64,000 nt of DNA from Pseudofrankia sp. DC12. GTDB lineage: Bacteria > Actinomycetota > Actinomycetes > Frankiales > Frankiaceae. Both the position numbers and the translations under genes were made by a program. How positions within the stretch are numbered: the stretch's first letter is position 1; each line of letters starts with the position of its first letter. A model generated the notes under the pieces. The model saw only the letters and a list, made by a program, of their open reading frames with translations. It was not told the origin of the DNA and did no database searches. The stretch is taken from positions 1,508,378 through 1,572,377 of the forward strand of contig NZ_KQ031391.1 in NCBI RefSeq assembly GCF_000966285.1, given 5' to 3'. This document shows, in pieces, positions 9,120 to 16,735 of the stretch.

Positions 9120-10454
9120 TCAGGCGGCGGCAGCGCTCATCGGCACCGCGCCGCGAGCCGTCGAGGTGTCGATCTGTCCGGTCACCGCGGCCATGACGAG
9201 CGCCTGCCGGTATTCCATCAGCCTGGCCAGCTGCCGGTCGACGAGCTCGGACCGCCTGCGCTGTAGCTCGTCCTGCTCGTCCAGCAGGCCGGCGAGGATC
9301 TCCTGGTCGCGCGAAGGCGGAAGCGCGAACCTGAACGAACCGATCTGGTCGCCGCTGATATGCGGAACGGACACGCCGGTCGTCTCGCCTTCCAGCGCCA
9401 GCCTGAAATGGCTGGAGCCAAGCACCCACCGCAGGTATCGAGTCGACGCGGCGCCGCGCGGGCGAAGGCACGCCACCCGCTGCAACAGCAGCGCCGGAGT
9501 ATCGCGCTCACGGATCAGCGCGACCCTCGTACCGCCGCCGATCCACGTGCGGTCCATACCGACAACCAGGTCGTCGACGCGCAGGTGGAAGCGGCTCTCG
9601 ACCGGCCGCGCCCGAGCGTCCCAGGACACGGTCTCAGCGTCCCAGCCGACCCGGCCGATCCCGACGTTGATGCCGCGCAGCAGCCGCGTCCCGCCCTCCT
9701 GCCGGAAGTTCGCGCTGTCGAACGCGAAGCCCGGGGTGATGCTGAACAGGTGCGACACCTTCGCCGCATCCCAGTCGCCGCCGTCCGCGCCCGACCCGAT
9801 CTCCGCCAGGGATTCGCGGACGCCGGCGACGACGCCGTCGACGATCTGACTGGAGCGGCTCTCGCTCAGCGCCCGGTAGCTCCTGCGTAGCTGGGCTATG
9901 CGATCGATCCGCGCGGTCTCGGCGTCGAGGAGGTCGGCGATGCGGCGCTGCTCGCCGAGCGGGGGCAGCGCGACGGGAGCGGCCGCGAGCCGCTCCAGGT
10001 AAAGCTCGATCTGGTTGGTCGCGCCGACGACCAGCGAGGCGTAGATGTAGTCGTAGAACAGGCTGCTGCCCAGCCAGTAGTACAGGTACCGAGGCTCGAT
10101 CACCTCGCGGCGGGCCCGCACGACGGTGATGTGGCCGTCGGCGATACACGGCCTGCCGTCCGGCCCGCCCTCAAAGTAGCCGACGCGGCCGAGGGTGCCA
10201 TTTCCGGTCGAGTTGATCAGCACATCGTCCGGACACAGGTATCCCTTGAGCAGCCGTGGACTGCCTTCGTGGCCGTGGAGGCGAGTGCGCTGCCAGTCGA
10301 GCCCGGAGAGCTGGTTCGAGGCCTGACCGATCACCCGAGTGAGCCCGTCGTCCACATAGTTCGGCGCCGTGCCCCGACCGAGCTGCGCGGCCGCGAACTT
10401 GAGCGGCAGCCATGACCAGGCGGCGGGAAGCGCCATGCCGAGACCTGTGCTCAT
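9120..10454 (-). CDS. hsdS: Type I restriction specificity subunit S, second copy (HsdS2)
   Basis: A 444-residue S subunit. I chose ATG 10454 because GAGGTGA lies a few bases before it and because the ATG overlaps the stop of the upstream hsdM relic (ATGA), the same arrangement seen for hsdM-hsdS1. TRD1 covers residues about 10-165 and TRD2 about 225-390. The conserved spacer helix is LPPLGEQRRIADLLDAETARIDRI (residues about 172-195), and the C-terminal helix is LPPSRDQEILAGLLDEQDELQRR. It lies 49 bases upstream of the hsdM start and probably shares the transcript. With only one intact hsdM and one hsdR, HsdS2 would compete with HsdS1 for the same partners and give a second recognition sequence. 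Confidence 0.92.
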   Translation of the reverse strand: MSTGLGMALPAAWSWLPLKFAAAQLGRGTAPNYVDDGLTRVIGQASNQLSGLDWQRTRLHGHEGSPRLLKGYLCPDDVLINSTGNGTLGRVGYFEGGPDGRPCIADGHITVVRARREVIEPRYLYYWLGSSLFYDYIYASLVVGATNQIELYLERLAAAPVALPPLGEQRRIADLLDAETARIDRIAQLRRSYRALSESRSSQIVDGVVAGVRESLAEIGSGADGGDWDAAKVSHLFSITPGFAFDSANFRQEGGTRLLRGINVGIGRVGWDAETVSWDARARPVESRFHLRVDDLVVGMDRTWIGGGTRVALIRERDTPALLLQRVACLRPRGAASTRYLRWVLGSSHFRLALEGETTGVSVPHISGDQIGSFRFALPPSRDQEILAGLLDEQDELQRRRSELVDRQLARLMEYRQALVMAAVTGQIDTSTARGAVPMSAAAA

Positions 10455-10585
10455 GCCGTCACCTCGAGAAGGAGCTTCTGGATCACGCCGCCGCACCCGT
10501 GCCGCTTGTAGTCGCCGCGCAGCAGGTCGGCCACCGCCCAGATGTCGGCGGCCAGCTCGCAGTGGTGCGGCCCCGGGGAAGTCAC
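10451..10585 (-). pseudogene. Internally deleted hsdM relic, 44 codons
   Basis: From GTG 10585 the frame reads 35 residues matching the HsdM N-terminus (AADIWAVADLLRGDYKRH in both) and then jumps to QKLLLEVTA, which matches the last nine HsdM residues (QKLLGEVTS). About 617 codons are missing, in frame. On the forward strand the intact gene has ggatc at both future break positions (8965-8969 and near 7109), and the relic has a single ggatc at the junction (10480-10484), which indicates a deletion between 5-base microhomologies. The GTG overlaps the stop of the upstream methylase gene (GTGA), and the stop overlaps the hsdS2 ATG. The relic may survive because it keeps hsdS2 translationally coupled. 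Confidence 0.85.
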
Positions 10586-10623
10586 AGGCTGTCCTCTCGG
10601 TCTTCCTGCGTCGGCGTGGGTCG
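10480..10623 (-). repeat. Copy B of the duplicated hsdM 5' segment
   Basis: Near-identical to 8965-9108. It includes the last codons of the HTH-methylase gene and the 5' part of the hsdM relic. Homology stops at the deletion junction on one side and within the methylase tail on the other. Confidence 0.9.
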
Positions 10624-12375
10624 GGACGAGCGCCGGTCGGGGGTCAGCGTTCCAGCCGTCAGCCCGTGCAGCGTCTGATCGATCATGGTCGAGCTCAGCC
10701 TGGCCAGCGTCGCCAGGGCCTCCCGGAGCTCGCTGAGCCGGCGGAACTCGGCGCCGTAGCGGCGCTGCTCGGCGATCGGCAGCCGTGGGATCCGGCAGCG
10801 GCGCAGGTCCTCGCGCCCGAGCACTCCGAGCACCTTGTGGATCGGGACGGCGTCCACCTCGGGCCGCAGGAACGCGGCCACGAACGCCGGGTCGAGCCGG
10901 GCCTGGTCGAGCTCGATCACGTGGCTGGCCATCGCGGCGACACTCTCGCCACCGGACGCCACGACGACGGCCGGGGTGCGCGGCCAGACGAGGACGTCGC
11001 CCGCGCGCGGCTCGGTGCGGCGCGCCCGGATGACCAGCGCTCCGGCGCGTTCCAGCTCGGCCAGCGTCACGGCCGAGAACCCGGCCCCGCCGCCGGCCGC
11101 CGCGTACCGGGGCAGGCCCGCGCCGACCCGGGCGTAGAGCGCCTCGACCTGGCCGCTGACCCGGGCCAGGTCGTCGGCGCTCGGCTCGGCGCGCGTGCTG
11201 ACGTACCGGGACGGCAGCAGGTTCGTCTCGCCGTCGAGCAGGCGCAGCCGGGAGACCGACCGGGCCACCGCCGGGCCGGGCCGGGGCCGGCCAGCGCCGA
11301 CCGGCGCGGCGGCGGCCAGCTCGAACAGCCGCTGCCACACACCGAACTGCTGCGGCACCTCGGCCATGTCCGGAAAGCCGGTCAGGTCGACCATGTCGAC
11401 GGGAGCGGTGTCGGACTCGCCGTGTGGCCGCCGCAGTACCCAGAGGTTGACGTCGATGCCGGACGAGCTCATCTTCGGCGGCAGCGCGATCACGGCGCGC
11501 AGCGCGCCGGAGCGGACCATCGCCTCCCGGATCGGCTGGCCCGAGGGCGAGACGCAGGTCCGCGGCGAGACGGCGATGACCGCGGTGCCGTGCGGGCGCA
11601 GGTGGGCGTAACAGTGCTGCGCCCAGGCCAGCTCGCCATCGCGGGGCGCGGGGATACCGAACTCCCAGCGCCGGTCGGTGGTCAGCTCGCCGGCCGGCCA
11701 GTCCGGCCGGTCGAACGGCGGCTCGCAGACCACCGCGGCCGCGCGGCCGAGCAGTTCGGCGAACCGGTTGCCGAGCAGCGAGTCGCCCAGGCGGATGTCG
11801 TACGGCCCGGCGAGTGGGTGGCCGCGCAGGCGCAGCGTCGCGCTCTGCGCGAGGCCCTCGTCGATCTCCTGGCCGAGCAGGCGGGCCCGGTTGTCGAACC
11901 GGTCCGCGGCCGCGGCCAGCAGGGCACCGTTCGCGCAGGCCGGGTCGAACACGGCCGGAAGGTCGTCCGCCGGCGCGGAGTGATCGTCACCGCTGGCCGC
12001 ACCGGCCGTCGTCGCCGGCGGCAGCAGCGAGACGACCACCTTGGCCAGCAGGTCACCGGACTCCAGCGTGGTGACGGCTTGCTCGCGGTCCTCGAAGCGC
12101 GTCGTCCAGCCGCCAGTCGGGCCGTCAAGCGCCTGGGTGCCGGTCTCGGTGCGGCCGGCCTTGGCGAGCTGCTCGGCGCGGCCGGACTGCTCCAGCCAGG
12201 CCGCGATGTCGGCCCAGCGGAACGTCGGGTTGCCGGGACCGCCGCCGACCGGCCGCGGGAAGTCGTCGTAGCGCCGGCGCCAGTTCGAGACGGCGGCACG
12301 GCCGACGCCGACGCGCCGCGCCACCGCGGCGGCTGTCAGCTCTTCCTGCCCGTCGAACACCACAGGCCCGACCAT
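10582..12375 (-). CDS. HTH domain / N6-adenine methylase / TRD-like fusion protein
   Basis: A 597-residue protein from ATG 12375 (MVGPVVFDGQEELTAAAVAR). Residues about 12-65 form a helix-turn-helix region (AAAVARRVGVGRAAVSNWRR). Residues about 130-340 are an N6-methylase fold: motif I VFDPACANGALLAAA and motif IV AVVCEPPFDRPDW, where the usual N/D/S before PP is Glu. The last 200 residues (AGDVLVWPRTPAVVVASGG, IPRLPIAEQRRYGAEFRRL) resemble an HsdS half with its own recognition domain. Such HTH-methylases occur in other actinobacteria, and the Glu may be normal for that group, but activity is uncertain. The stop overlaps the relic GTG, so it heads the RM transcript. It may regulate the operon or act as a self-guided methylase. 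Confidence 0.8.
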   Translation of the reverse strand: MVGPVVFDGQEELTAAAVARRVGVGRAAVSNWRRRYDDFPRPVGGGPGNPTFRWADIAAWLEQSGRAEQLAKAGRTETGTQALDGPTGGWTTRFEDREQAVTTLESGDLLAKVVVSLLPPATTAGAASGDDHSAPADDLPAVFDPACANGALLAAAADRFDNRARLLGQEIDEGLAQSATLRLRGHPLAGPYDIRLGDSLLGNRFAELLGRAAAVVCEPPFDRPDWPAGELTTDRRWEFGIPAPRDGELAWAQHCYAHLRPHGTAVIAVSPRTCVSPSGQPIREAMVRSGALRAVIALPPKMSSSGIDVNLWVLRRPHGESDTAPVDMVDLTGFPDMAEVPQQFGVWQRLFELAAAAPVGAGRPRPGPAVARSVSRLRLLDGETNLLPSRYVSTRAEPSADDLARVSGQVEALYARVGAGLPRYAAAGGGAGFSAVTLAELERAGALVIRARRTEPRAGDVLVWPRTPAVVVASGGESVAAMASHVIELDQARLDPAFVAAFLRPEVDAVPIHKVLGVLGREDLRRCRIPRLPIAEQRRYGAEFRRLSELREALATLARLSSTMIDQTLHGLTAGTLTPDRRSSRPTPTQEDREDSL

Positions 12376-12619
12376 ACCGGCGTGATCGGCTTCCAACAAG
12401 ATGTGTAAACACTTCGAGTCCCCGTACACACGCGACGAGTTCACGGTTGACAGTCGAGGCGGGCCGGCCCTGACGTCATGACCGTCGCGGCACGGCCGCG
12501 CGAAGTACGCGCACCGGGACAGCCGGCCGTAGCGCCGTCGGCCGGACCGCACGCTCGCCTGCCCCGAGCAGGGGCAGCGGCATTTCGCCGTTCCGGGGCA
12601 ATGGCTACCGTTCTCGGTC
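12376..12619. promoter_or_regulatory. Divergent promoter region, RM operon and methyltransferase
   Basis: No gene seen. It contains a small palindrome gtgtaaacac at 12403-12412 and a second gtacacac at 12424-12431. On the minus strand the tacacat element lies about 25 bases before the methylase ATG, so the RM transcript may have a very short leader; no ribosome site is visible there. Confidence 0.35.
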
Positions 12620-13321
12620 ATGACGCAGCCGGCGTACCTCGACGCGACCCGTGCCGCCTACGACGCCGTCGCCGAGCAGTACGCCGCGCTGTTCGCCGAC
12701 TCGCTGGCCTCCAGGCCCCTCGAGCGGGCCCTGCTGACCGCGTTCGCCGAGCTCGCCCACACCAGCCCGGCCCGGCCGGTGGCCGACCTCGGCTGTGGTC
12801 CCGGCCATCTGACGGCCTTCCTGAGCGGCCTGGGCCTCGACGCGTTCGGCGTCGACCTCTCCCCCGCGATGATCACTATCGCCCGTCGCGCGTTTCCGGA
12901 CCTGCGCTTCGAGGTCGCAGCGATGACCGACCTCGGCCTGGCCGACGGGACCCTCGGCGGCATCGTCGCGTGGTACTCGATCATCCACGTCCCGCCCACC
13001 GACCTGCCCGGCATCCTCGCCGAGTTCCACCGGCTGCTGGCCCCCGGCGGCCAGCTGCTGGTGGGCTTCCAGACGACGGACCAGCCCGACGGCTCACCCC
13101 AGCCGTTCGACCACAAGGTCACCACCGCCTACCGGTGGCCGGCCGATTCCGCCGCCGCCCTGTCTCGCGACGCCGGCTTCGTCGAGACCGCCCGCGTCGT
13201 GCGCCCCCCGGACGGCACGGAGCGCTTCTCGCTGGCGGTCCTCTTCCTGCGCAAGACATCACCGTCACCCCAGGACGTCCGGTTCGTCAGGAAGGACGGC
13301 CACGTCCACAAGGGCGCCTGA
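12620..13321 (+). CDS. Class I SAM-dependent methyltransferase
   Basis: A 233-residue protein starting MTQPAYLDATRAAYDAVAEQ. Motif I VADLGCGPGHLTAFL lies near residues 55-69, with FGVDLSPAMITIAR (acidic loop, motif post I), LGGIVAWYSIIHVP (motif II) and LLAPGGQLLVGFQ (motif III). This is the UbiE/Methyltransf_11 type small-molecule methyltransferase; the substrate cannot be read from sequence. It stands alone, divergent from the restriction-modification operon and convergent with the HelR gene only 11 bases away. The C-terminal tail after SLAVLFLRK is polar and probably disordered. Confidence 0.85.
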   Translation: MTQPAYLDATRAAYDAVAEQYAALFADSLASRPLERALLTAFAELAHTSPARPVADLGCGPGHLTAFLSGLGLDAFGVDLSPAMITIARRAFPDLRFEVAAMTDLGLADGTLGGIVAWYSIIHVPPTDLPGILAEFHRLLAPGGQLLVGFQTTDQPDGSPQPFDHKVTTAYRWPADSAAALSRDAGFVETARVVRPPDGTERFSLAVLFLRKTSPSPQDVRFVRKDGHVHKGA

Positions 13322-13332
13322 GGGAGTCCGGC

Positions 13333-15495
13333 TCAGCTGGTGAGGATGACGAGCCGCTGGGTCGCCCGGGTCATCGCGACATAGCGGTCGACGGCTCCCT
13401 CGATGCCGGCGCCGAACGTGTCCGGGTCGATGAGAACGACCAGGTCGAACTCAAGGCCCTTGGACAGCTCGGGAGTCAGCCACCGAACCCGCGCCGTCGC
13501 CGGGAGCGCCTCGGCCTGGGCGTCGCCGGCGCCGATGACGCAGGCGATCCCGTCGGCATTCTCGGCGAGCCAGCCGTCGAGGATGGAGCGCAGCTGCCCG
13601 ACGGCGGCGTGGACGACGGGCTGGCCGCCCGCGCGGATGGAGGCCGGCACGTTGGCGTCCGGCAGCACGGCGCGGATCACCGGTTCGGCCGCCGCCATGA
13701 CCTCCTCCGGCGTCCGGTAGTTGATGGTCAGCGAGGCCAGGGTGATCCGGTCGAGGCCGGCCCGGGTCAGCCGGTCCCGCCACGACTCGGTGAAGCCGTG
13801 CCTGGCCTGGGCGCGGTCCCCCACGACGGTGAAGCTGCGGGACGGGCAGCGCAGCAGCAGCATCTGCCACTCCGCGTCGGTCAGCTCCTGGGCCTCGTCG
13901 ACGACGATGTGCGCGAACGGCCCGGCGAGCTGGTCGCGGCCGGCGCTCGGCAGCGCGGCCTCGTCGACCAGGACGGTGCGCAGGTCCTCCCCGCGCAGCA
14001 TCGTCACCGCGCCCTCACCGTCGTCGTCGGCGTCGAGGATGGTCTCGACGACCCGGGCCATGCGGTCACGTTCGGCGGCGGCCGCGGCCTTCTCCCGGCG
14101 CCGGCGCCGGGACGCTGCCGGGTCGCCGAGCCGCTGGCGGGCCGCGTCCAGCAGCGGCAGGTCGGACACCGTCCAGGCCCTGGTGTCCCCGCTTCGCCGC
14201 AGCTTGCGCGCGTCCTCGGGCGTGAGCCAGGGCGCGCACCGGCGCAGGTAGGCGGGGACCGACCACAGGTCCGCGACGAGGTCGGCCGCCTCCAGCAGCG
14301 GCCACGCGCCGTTGAGCGTCCTGAGCAGCTCCCTGTTCGCCAGCAGCGACCGTCTGACCAGCGCGGACGGGAGGTCGCTGTCGTGCTTGTCGGCCAGGAT
14401 CGTGAGCAGCTTCTCCAGGATCTGGTCCCGCGCGTCGTTGTGCGCGGTGCCCGGTTCCGGCGTCTCGAAGGCCTCGATCCAGTCGTCGGCGCTCAGCCAG
14501 ATCTCGGCGCCGTCGACCGCGACCGTCATGCCCTCGGCCGGCGGCTCCTCGTAGAACCGGACGGCCGTCTCGATCGCCTTCACCAGGTCGGCGGACGACT
14601 TCAGGCGAGCCACGGCCGGGTCGGCCTCGGTCGTCGCGGTGGCTCCCTCGGCGACGAGGTCGCGCAGGGTGCAGGTCTGCACGCCCTCCTCGCCGAGGCT
14701 CGGCAGGACATCGGCGACATAGGCCAGGTAGGGCTGGTGCGGGCCGACGAACAGCACGCCGCCCCGGCGGTGGCCCAGGCGCGGGTCGGAGTAGAGCAGG
14801 TAGGCCGACCGGTGCAGGGCGACGACGGTCTTGCCCGTGCCAGGACCGCCGTCGACGACGAGGGTGCCGCGCGAGCCCGCCCGGATGATCGCGTCCTGGT
14901 CGGCCTGGATCGTCCCGAGCACATCGCGCATCCGGGCGGTGCGGTTGGTGCCGAGGCTCGCGATGAACGCGGACTGGTCGTCCAGCGCCGCATGCCCCTC
15001 GAACCCGTCGGGGGTGAACACCTCGTCCCAGTAGTCGCTGATCCGGCCGCGGGTCCAGCGGTAGCGCCGGCGGCTGGCCAGGCCCATCGGGTTGGCATGG
15101 GTCGCCCCGAAGAACGGCTCGGCCGCGGGCGAGCGCCAGTCCAGCAGCAGCCGGCGGCCATCGTTGTCGGTCAGGCCAAGCCGGCCCACGTAGACCGGTT
15201 CCGGGTCGTCAGCGCCGACGATGCGCCCAAGGCAGAGATCGAGGCCGAACCGGCGCAGGGTGCGCAGCCGGGCGGACAGCCGGTGGACCTCCAGGTCCCG
15301 GTCCATCGCCGCCCGGCCCTTGCCGCCCGGGGCCCGGCGCTCGGCGTCGAGGCGGTCGGAGAGGTCCGCGATCGACGCCGCCAGGCTCTCGGCGATCTGG
15401 GCGAAATGCCGTTCGTCACCGTCGGTCAGCGCCGGGACGGCCTTGGCCGCGAGCTGAGCCGGAAGGTCGAACGCACTCGTGGTCAGCGGGGTCAC
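13333..15495 (-). CDS. helR: HelR/HelD-type RNA polymerase-recycling ATPase (rifamycin tolerance)
   Basis: A 720-residue UvrD/Rep-like ATPase. I place the start at GTG 15495 (MTPLTTSAFDLPAQLAAKAV) because known HelR proteins begin in this way and a G-rich ribosome site precedes it; a TTG at 15564 is possible. Walker A is LVVDGGPGTGKTVVALHRSA, Walker B IVVDEAQELTDAEWQ, then FTVVGDRAQARHG and INYRTPEEVM, and the C-terminal motifs LEFDLVVLIDPDTFG and YVAMTRATQRLVIL. HelD proteins enter RNA polymerase and remove stalled complexes; HelR of Streptomyces also displaces rifamycins. The element at 15609-15627 upstream is the published signature of rifamycin-responsive genes, which supports this role. 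Confidence 0.88.
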   Translation of the reverse strand: MTPLTTSAFDLPAQLAAKAVPALTDGDERHFAQIAESLAASIADLSDRLDAERRAPGGKGRAAMDRDLEVHRLSARLRTLRRFGLDLCLGRIVGADDPEPVYVGRLGLTDNDGRRLLLDWRSPAAEPFFGATHANPMGLASRRRYRWTRGRISDYWDEVFTPDGFEGHAALDDQSAFIASLGTNRTARMRDVLGTIQADQDAIIRAGSRGTLVVDGGPGTGKTVVALHRSAYLLYSDPRLGHRRGGVLFVGPHQPYLAYVADVLPSLGEEGVQTCTLRDLVAEGATATTEADPAVARLKSSADLVKAIETAVRFYEEPPAEGMTVAVDGAEIWLSADDWIEAFETPEPGTAHNDARDQILEKLLTILADKHDSDLPSALVRRSLLANRELLRTLNGAWPLLEAADLVADLWSVPAYLRRCAPWLTPEDARKLRRSGDTRAWTVSDLPLLDAARQRLGDPAASRRRRREKAAAAAERDRMARVVETILDADDDGEGAVTMLRGEDLRTVLVDEAALPSAGRDQLAGPFAHIVVDEAQELTDAEWQMLLLRCPSRSFTVVGDRAQARHGFTESWRDRLTRAGLDRITLASLTINYRTPEEVMAAAEPVIRAVLPDANVPASIRAGGQPVVHAAVGQLRSILDGWLAENADGIACVIGAGDAQAEALPATARVRWLTPELSKGLEFDLVVLIDPDTFGAGIEGAVDRYVAMTRATQRLVILTS

Positions 15496-15608
15496 CTCAG
15501 CCCCACCCGACCGGTCGGCCCCGCCCGATACGTCGACAGCAGCACACGCATTCAGCGTCCCCAATATCCGCAGGTTCTGGCTCGACCGCCGATTCTGCGG
15601 TACGACCC

Positions 15609-15627
15609 GGGTCTTGCCGCAAGCCCC
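15609..15627 (-). promoter_or_regulatory. Rifamycin-associated element (RAE)
   Basis: On the minus strand the 19 bases read ggggcttgcggcaagaccc, an inverted repeat around the central cggc-type core. This agrees with the RAE, as I recall it, found upstream of rifamycin-inactivating genes and helR in actinomycetes. It lies about 115 bases before the helR start, in the right orientation. A tatagc sequence just upstream on the same strand (15635-15641) could be the -10 box. Confidence 0.8.
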
Positions 15628-15653
15628 CAGGTGCGCTATACGTTAAGAGTGGC

Positions 15654-15679
15654 GGGGAGTTCGTACTCCCCCCTTTTTT
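15654..15679 (+). terminator. Hairpin with T run on the plus strand
   Basis: Stem ggggagt / actcccc (7 bp) with a tcgt loop, followed by two C and six T. It has the form of an intrinsic terminator for rightward transcription. No rightward gene ends here, so it may stop antisense transcripts coming from the helR promoter region before they enter the riboswitch-bluB unit. Confidence 0.5.
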
Positions 15680-15776
15680 GTCCGCGGCTTGCGGTCGACA
15701 GCTGTGGTCGACGGTACGGCCTCAAACCCAGCGATGGCCCCCACGCCCTGATAGCGTGCGCGACGGCATCGTTTGT

Positions 15777-15941
15777 GGGGTGCCCCGGGCAACCGGGGAG
15801 AATCGGGAAGCCGGTGCGAGTCCGGCACGGGCCCGCCGCGGTAACCGGGAAGTCGCTGTCCACGCGCTACGCGCAGCCACTGGGCCTCACGGCCTGGGAA
15901 GGCGGACTGCCGGCGTCGATCCGGGAGTCCGAAGACCGGCC
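15777..15941 (+). promoter_or_regulatory. Cobalamin (B12) riboswitch upstream of bluB
   Basis: The conserved blocks of the AdoCbl riboswitch are present in order: gggaagccggtgcgagtccg with the paired ccggc arm (15804-15826), cgggcccgccgcggtaac (15828-15845), the B12-box region gccactgggcctcacggcct with gggaaggcgg (15875-15904), and the closing gagtccgaagaccggcc (15925-15941). It ends about 60 bases before the bluB start. Binding of cobalamin would be expected to shut off bluB expression. In this GC-rich leader the switch may act on translation. Confidence 0.9.
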
Positions 15942-16002
15942 CCGCACGGGTGCCGCCCCCGGTGTTGTAGCCGGCAGGGCGGCCGGACGGCGGGAGCCTG
16001 TC

Positions 16003-16659
16003 ATGCCTACAACCGGGTACGACCCGACAGCCGTGTACGACGTCATCCACCGGCGGCGCGACGTCCGCGGCCAGTTCACCGGCGCGCCGATCCCCGGCGA
16101 CACGCTCGACCGGGTGCTCACCGCCGCGCACGCCGCGCCCAGCGTCGGGCTCAGCCAGCCCTGGGACTTCATCCTCATCAACGACGAGCGGACCCGGCGG
16201 GCCTTCCACGCCCACGTCCACCGCGAGCGCGCGGTGTTCGCCGCGTCGCTGGACGAGCCGAAGGCCGCCGGCTTCGGCCGGATAAAGATCGACGGGGTAC
16301 TGGAGTCGACCCTGTCGCTCGTCGTGACCTACGACCCGCGACGAGGCGCGCCGGCGGTCCTCGGCCGGCACGCCATCGCCGACGCCGGCCTGTACTCGGC
16401 GTGCCTGGCGATCGAGAACCTGTGGCTCGCGGCCACGGCCGAGGGCCTCGGCGTCGGGTGGGTCTCCTTCTACCGGGAGGCGTTCGTCCGCGAGCTGCTC
16501 GCCATCCCGGCGGATGTCCGGCCCGTCGCGTGGCTGTGCCTGGGCCCGGTCACCCACCTTGAGCGCGCCCCTGACCTCGAACGCCACGGCTGGGCCCAGC
16601 GGCGCCCACTGCGCCAGGCGATCCATCAGGAACGCTGGCATCCCGACGGCCAACAGTAG
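16003..16659 (+). CDS. bluB: 5,6-dimethylbenzimidazole synthase BluB
   Basis: A 218-residue nitroreductase-fold flavoprotein that cleaves reduced FMN with O2 to make 5,6-dimethylbenzimidazole, the lower ligand of cobalamin. Motifs: VIHRRRDVRGQFTGAPIPGD near the N-terminus (FMN phosphate contacts), VLTAAHAAPSVGLSQPWDFI, GRHAIADAGLYSACLAIENL, and EGLGVGWVSFYREAFVREL with the BluB-typical GWVSFY. The ATG at 16003 has a weak ggcgggag ribosome site. The cobalamin riboswitch immediately upstream fits a B12-repressed ligand-synthesis gene and independently supports the assignment. It stands alone, with a hairpin terminator overlapping its stop. Confidence 0.93.
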   Translation: MPTTGYDPTAVYDVIHRRRDVRGQFTGAPIPGDTLDRVLTAAHAAPSVGLSQPWDFILINDERTRRAFHAHVHRERAVFAASLDEPKAAGFGRIKIDGVLESTLSLVVTYDPRRGAPAVLGRHAIADAGLYSACLAIENLWLAATAEGLGVGWVSFYREAFVRELLAIPADVRPVAWLCLGPVTHLERAPDLERHGWAQRRPLRQAIHQERWHPDGQQ

Positions 16660-16686
16660 GACCCGGCCCGCGCGTGGGCCCGGTCC
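16658..16686 (+). terminator. Hairpin terminator after bluB
   Basis: aggacccggccc pairs with gggcccggtcct (12 bp, one mismatch) around a gcgcgt loop. There is no T run, as is common in high-GC actinobacteria. It could serve the convergent PPOX gene too. Confidence 0.55.
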
Positions 16687-16735
16687 TGCGCGTGCGTCAC
16701 CTTGCGCCCGTCGGCGAGCTGGCGGCGCTGGCTAG

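Noticed and set aside
7187-9196. Long plus-strand frame opposite hsdM
   Set aside because: Shadow of hsdM; no motifs, and the minus strand has SAM and NPPF motifs.
12478-16659. A 1393-codon open frame on the plus strand
   Set aside because: It is a composition artefact antisense to helR; only its last part (from 16003) is a gene, bluB.
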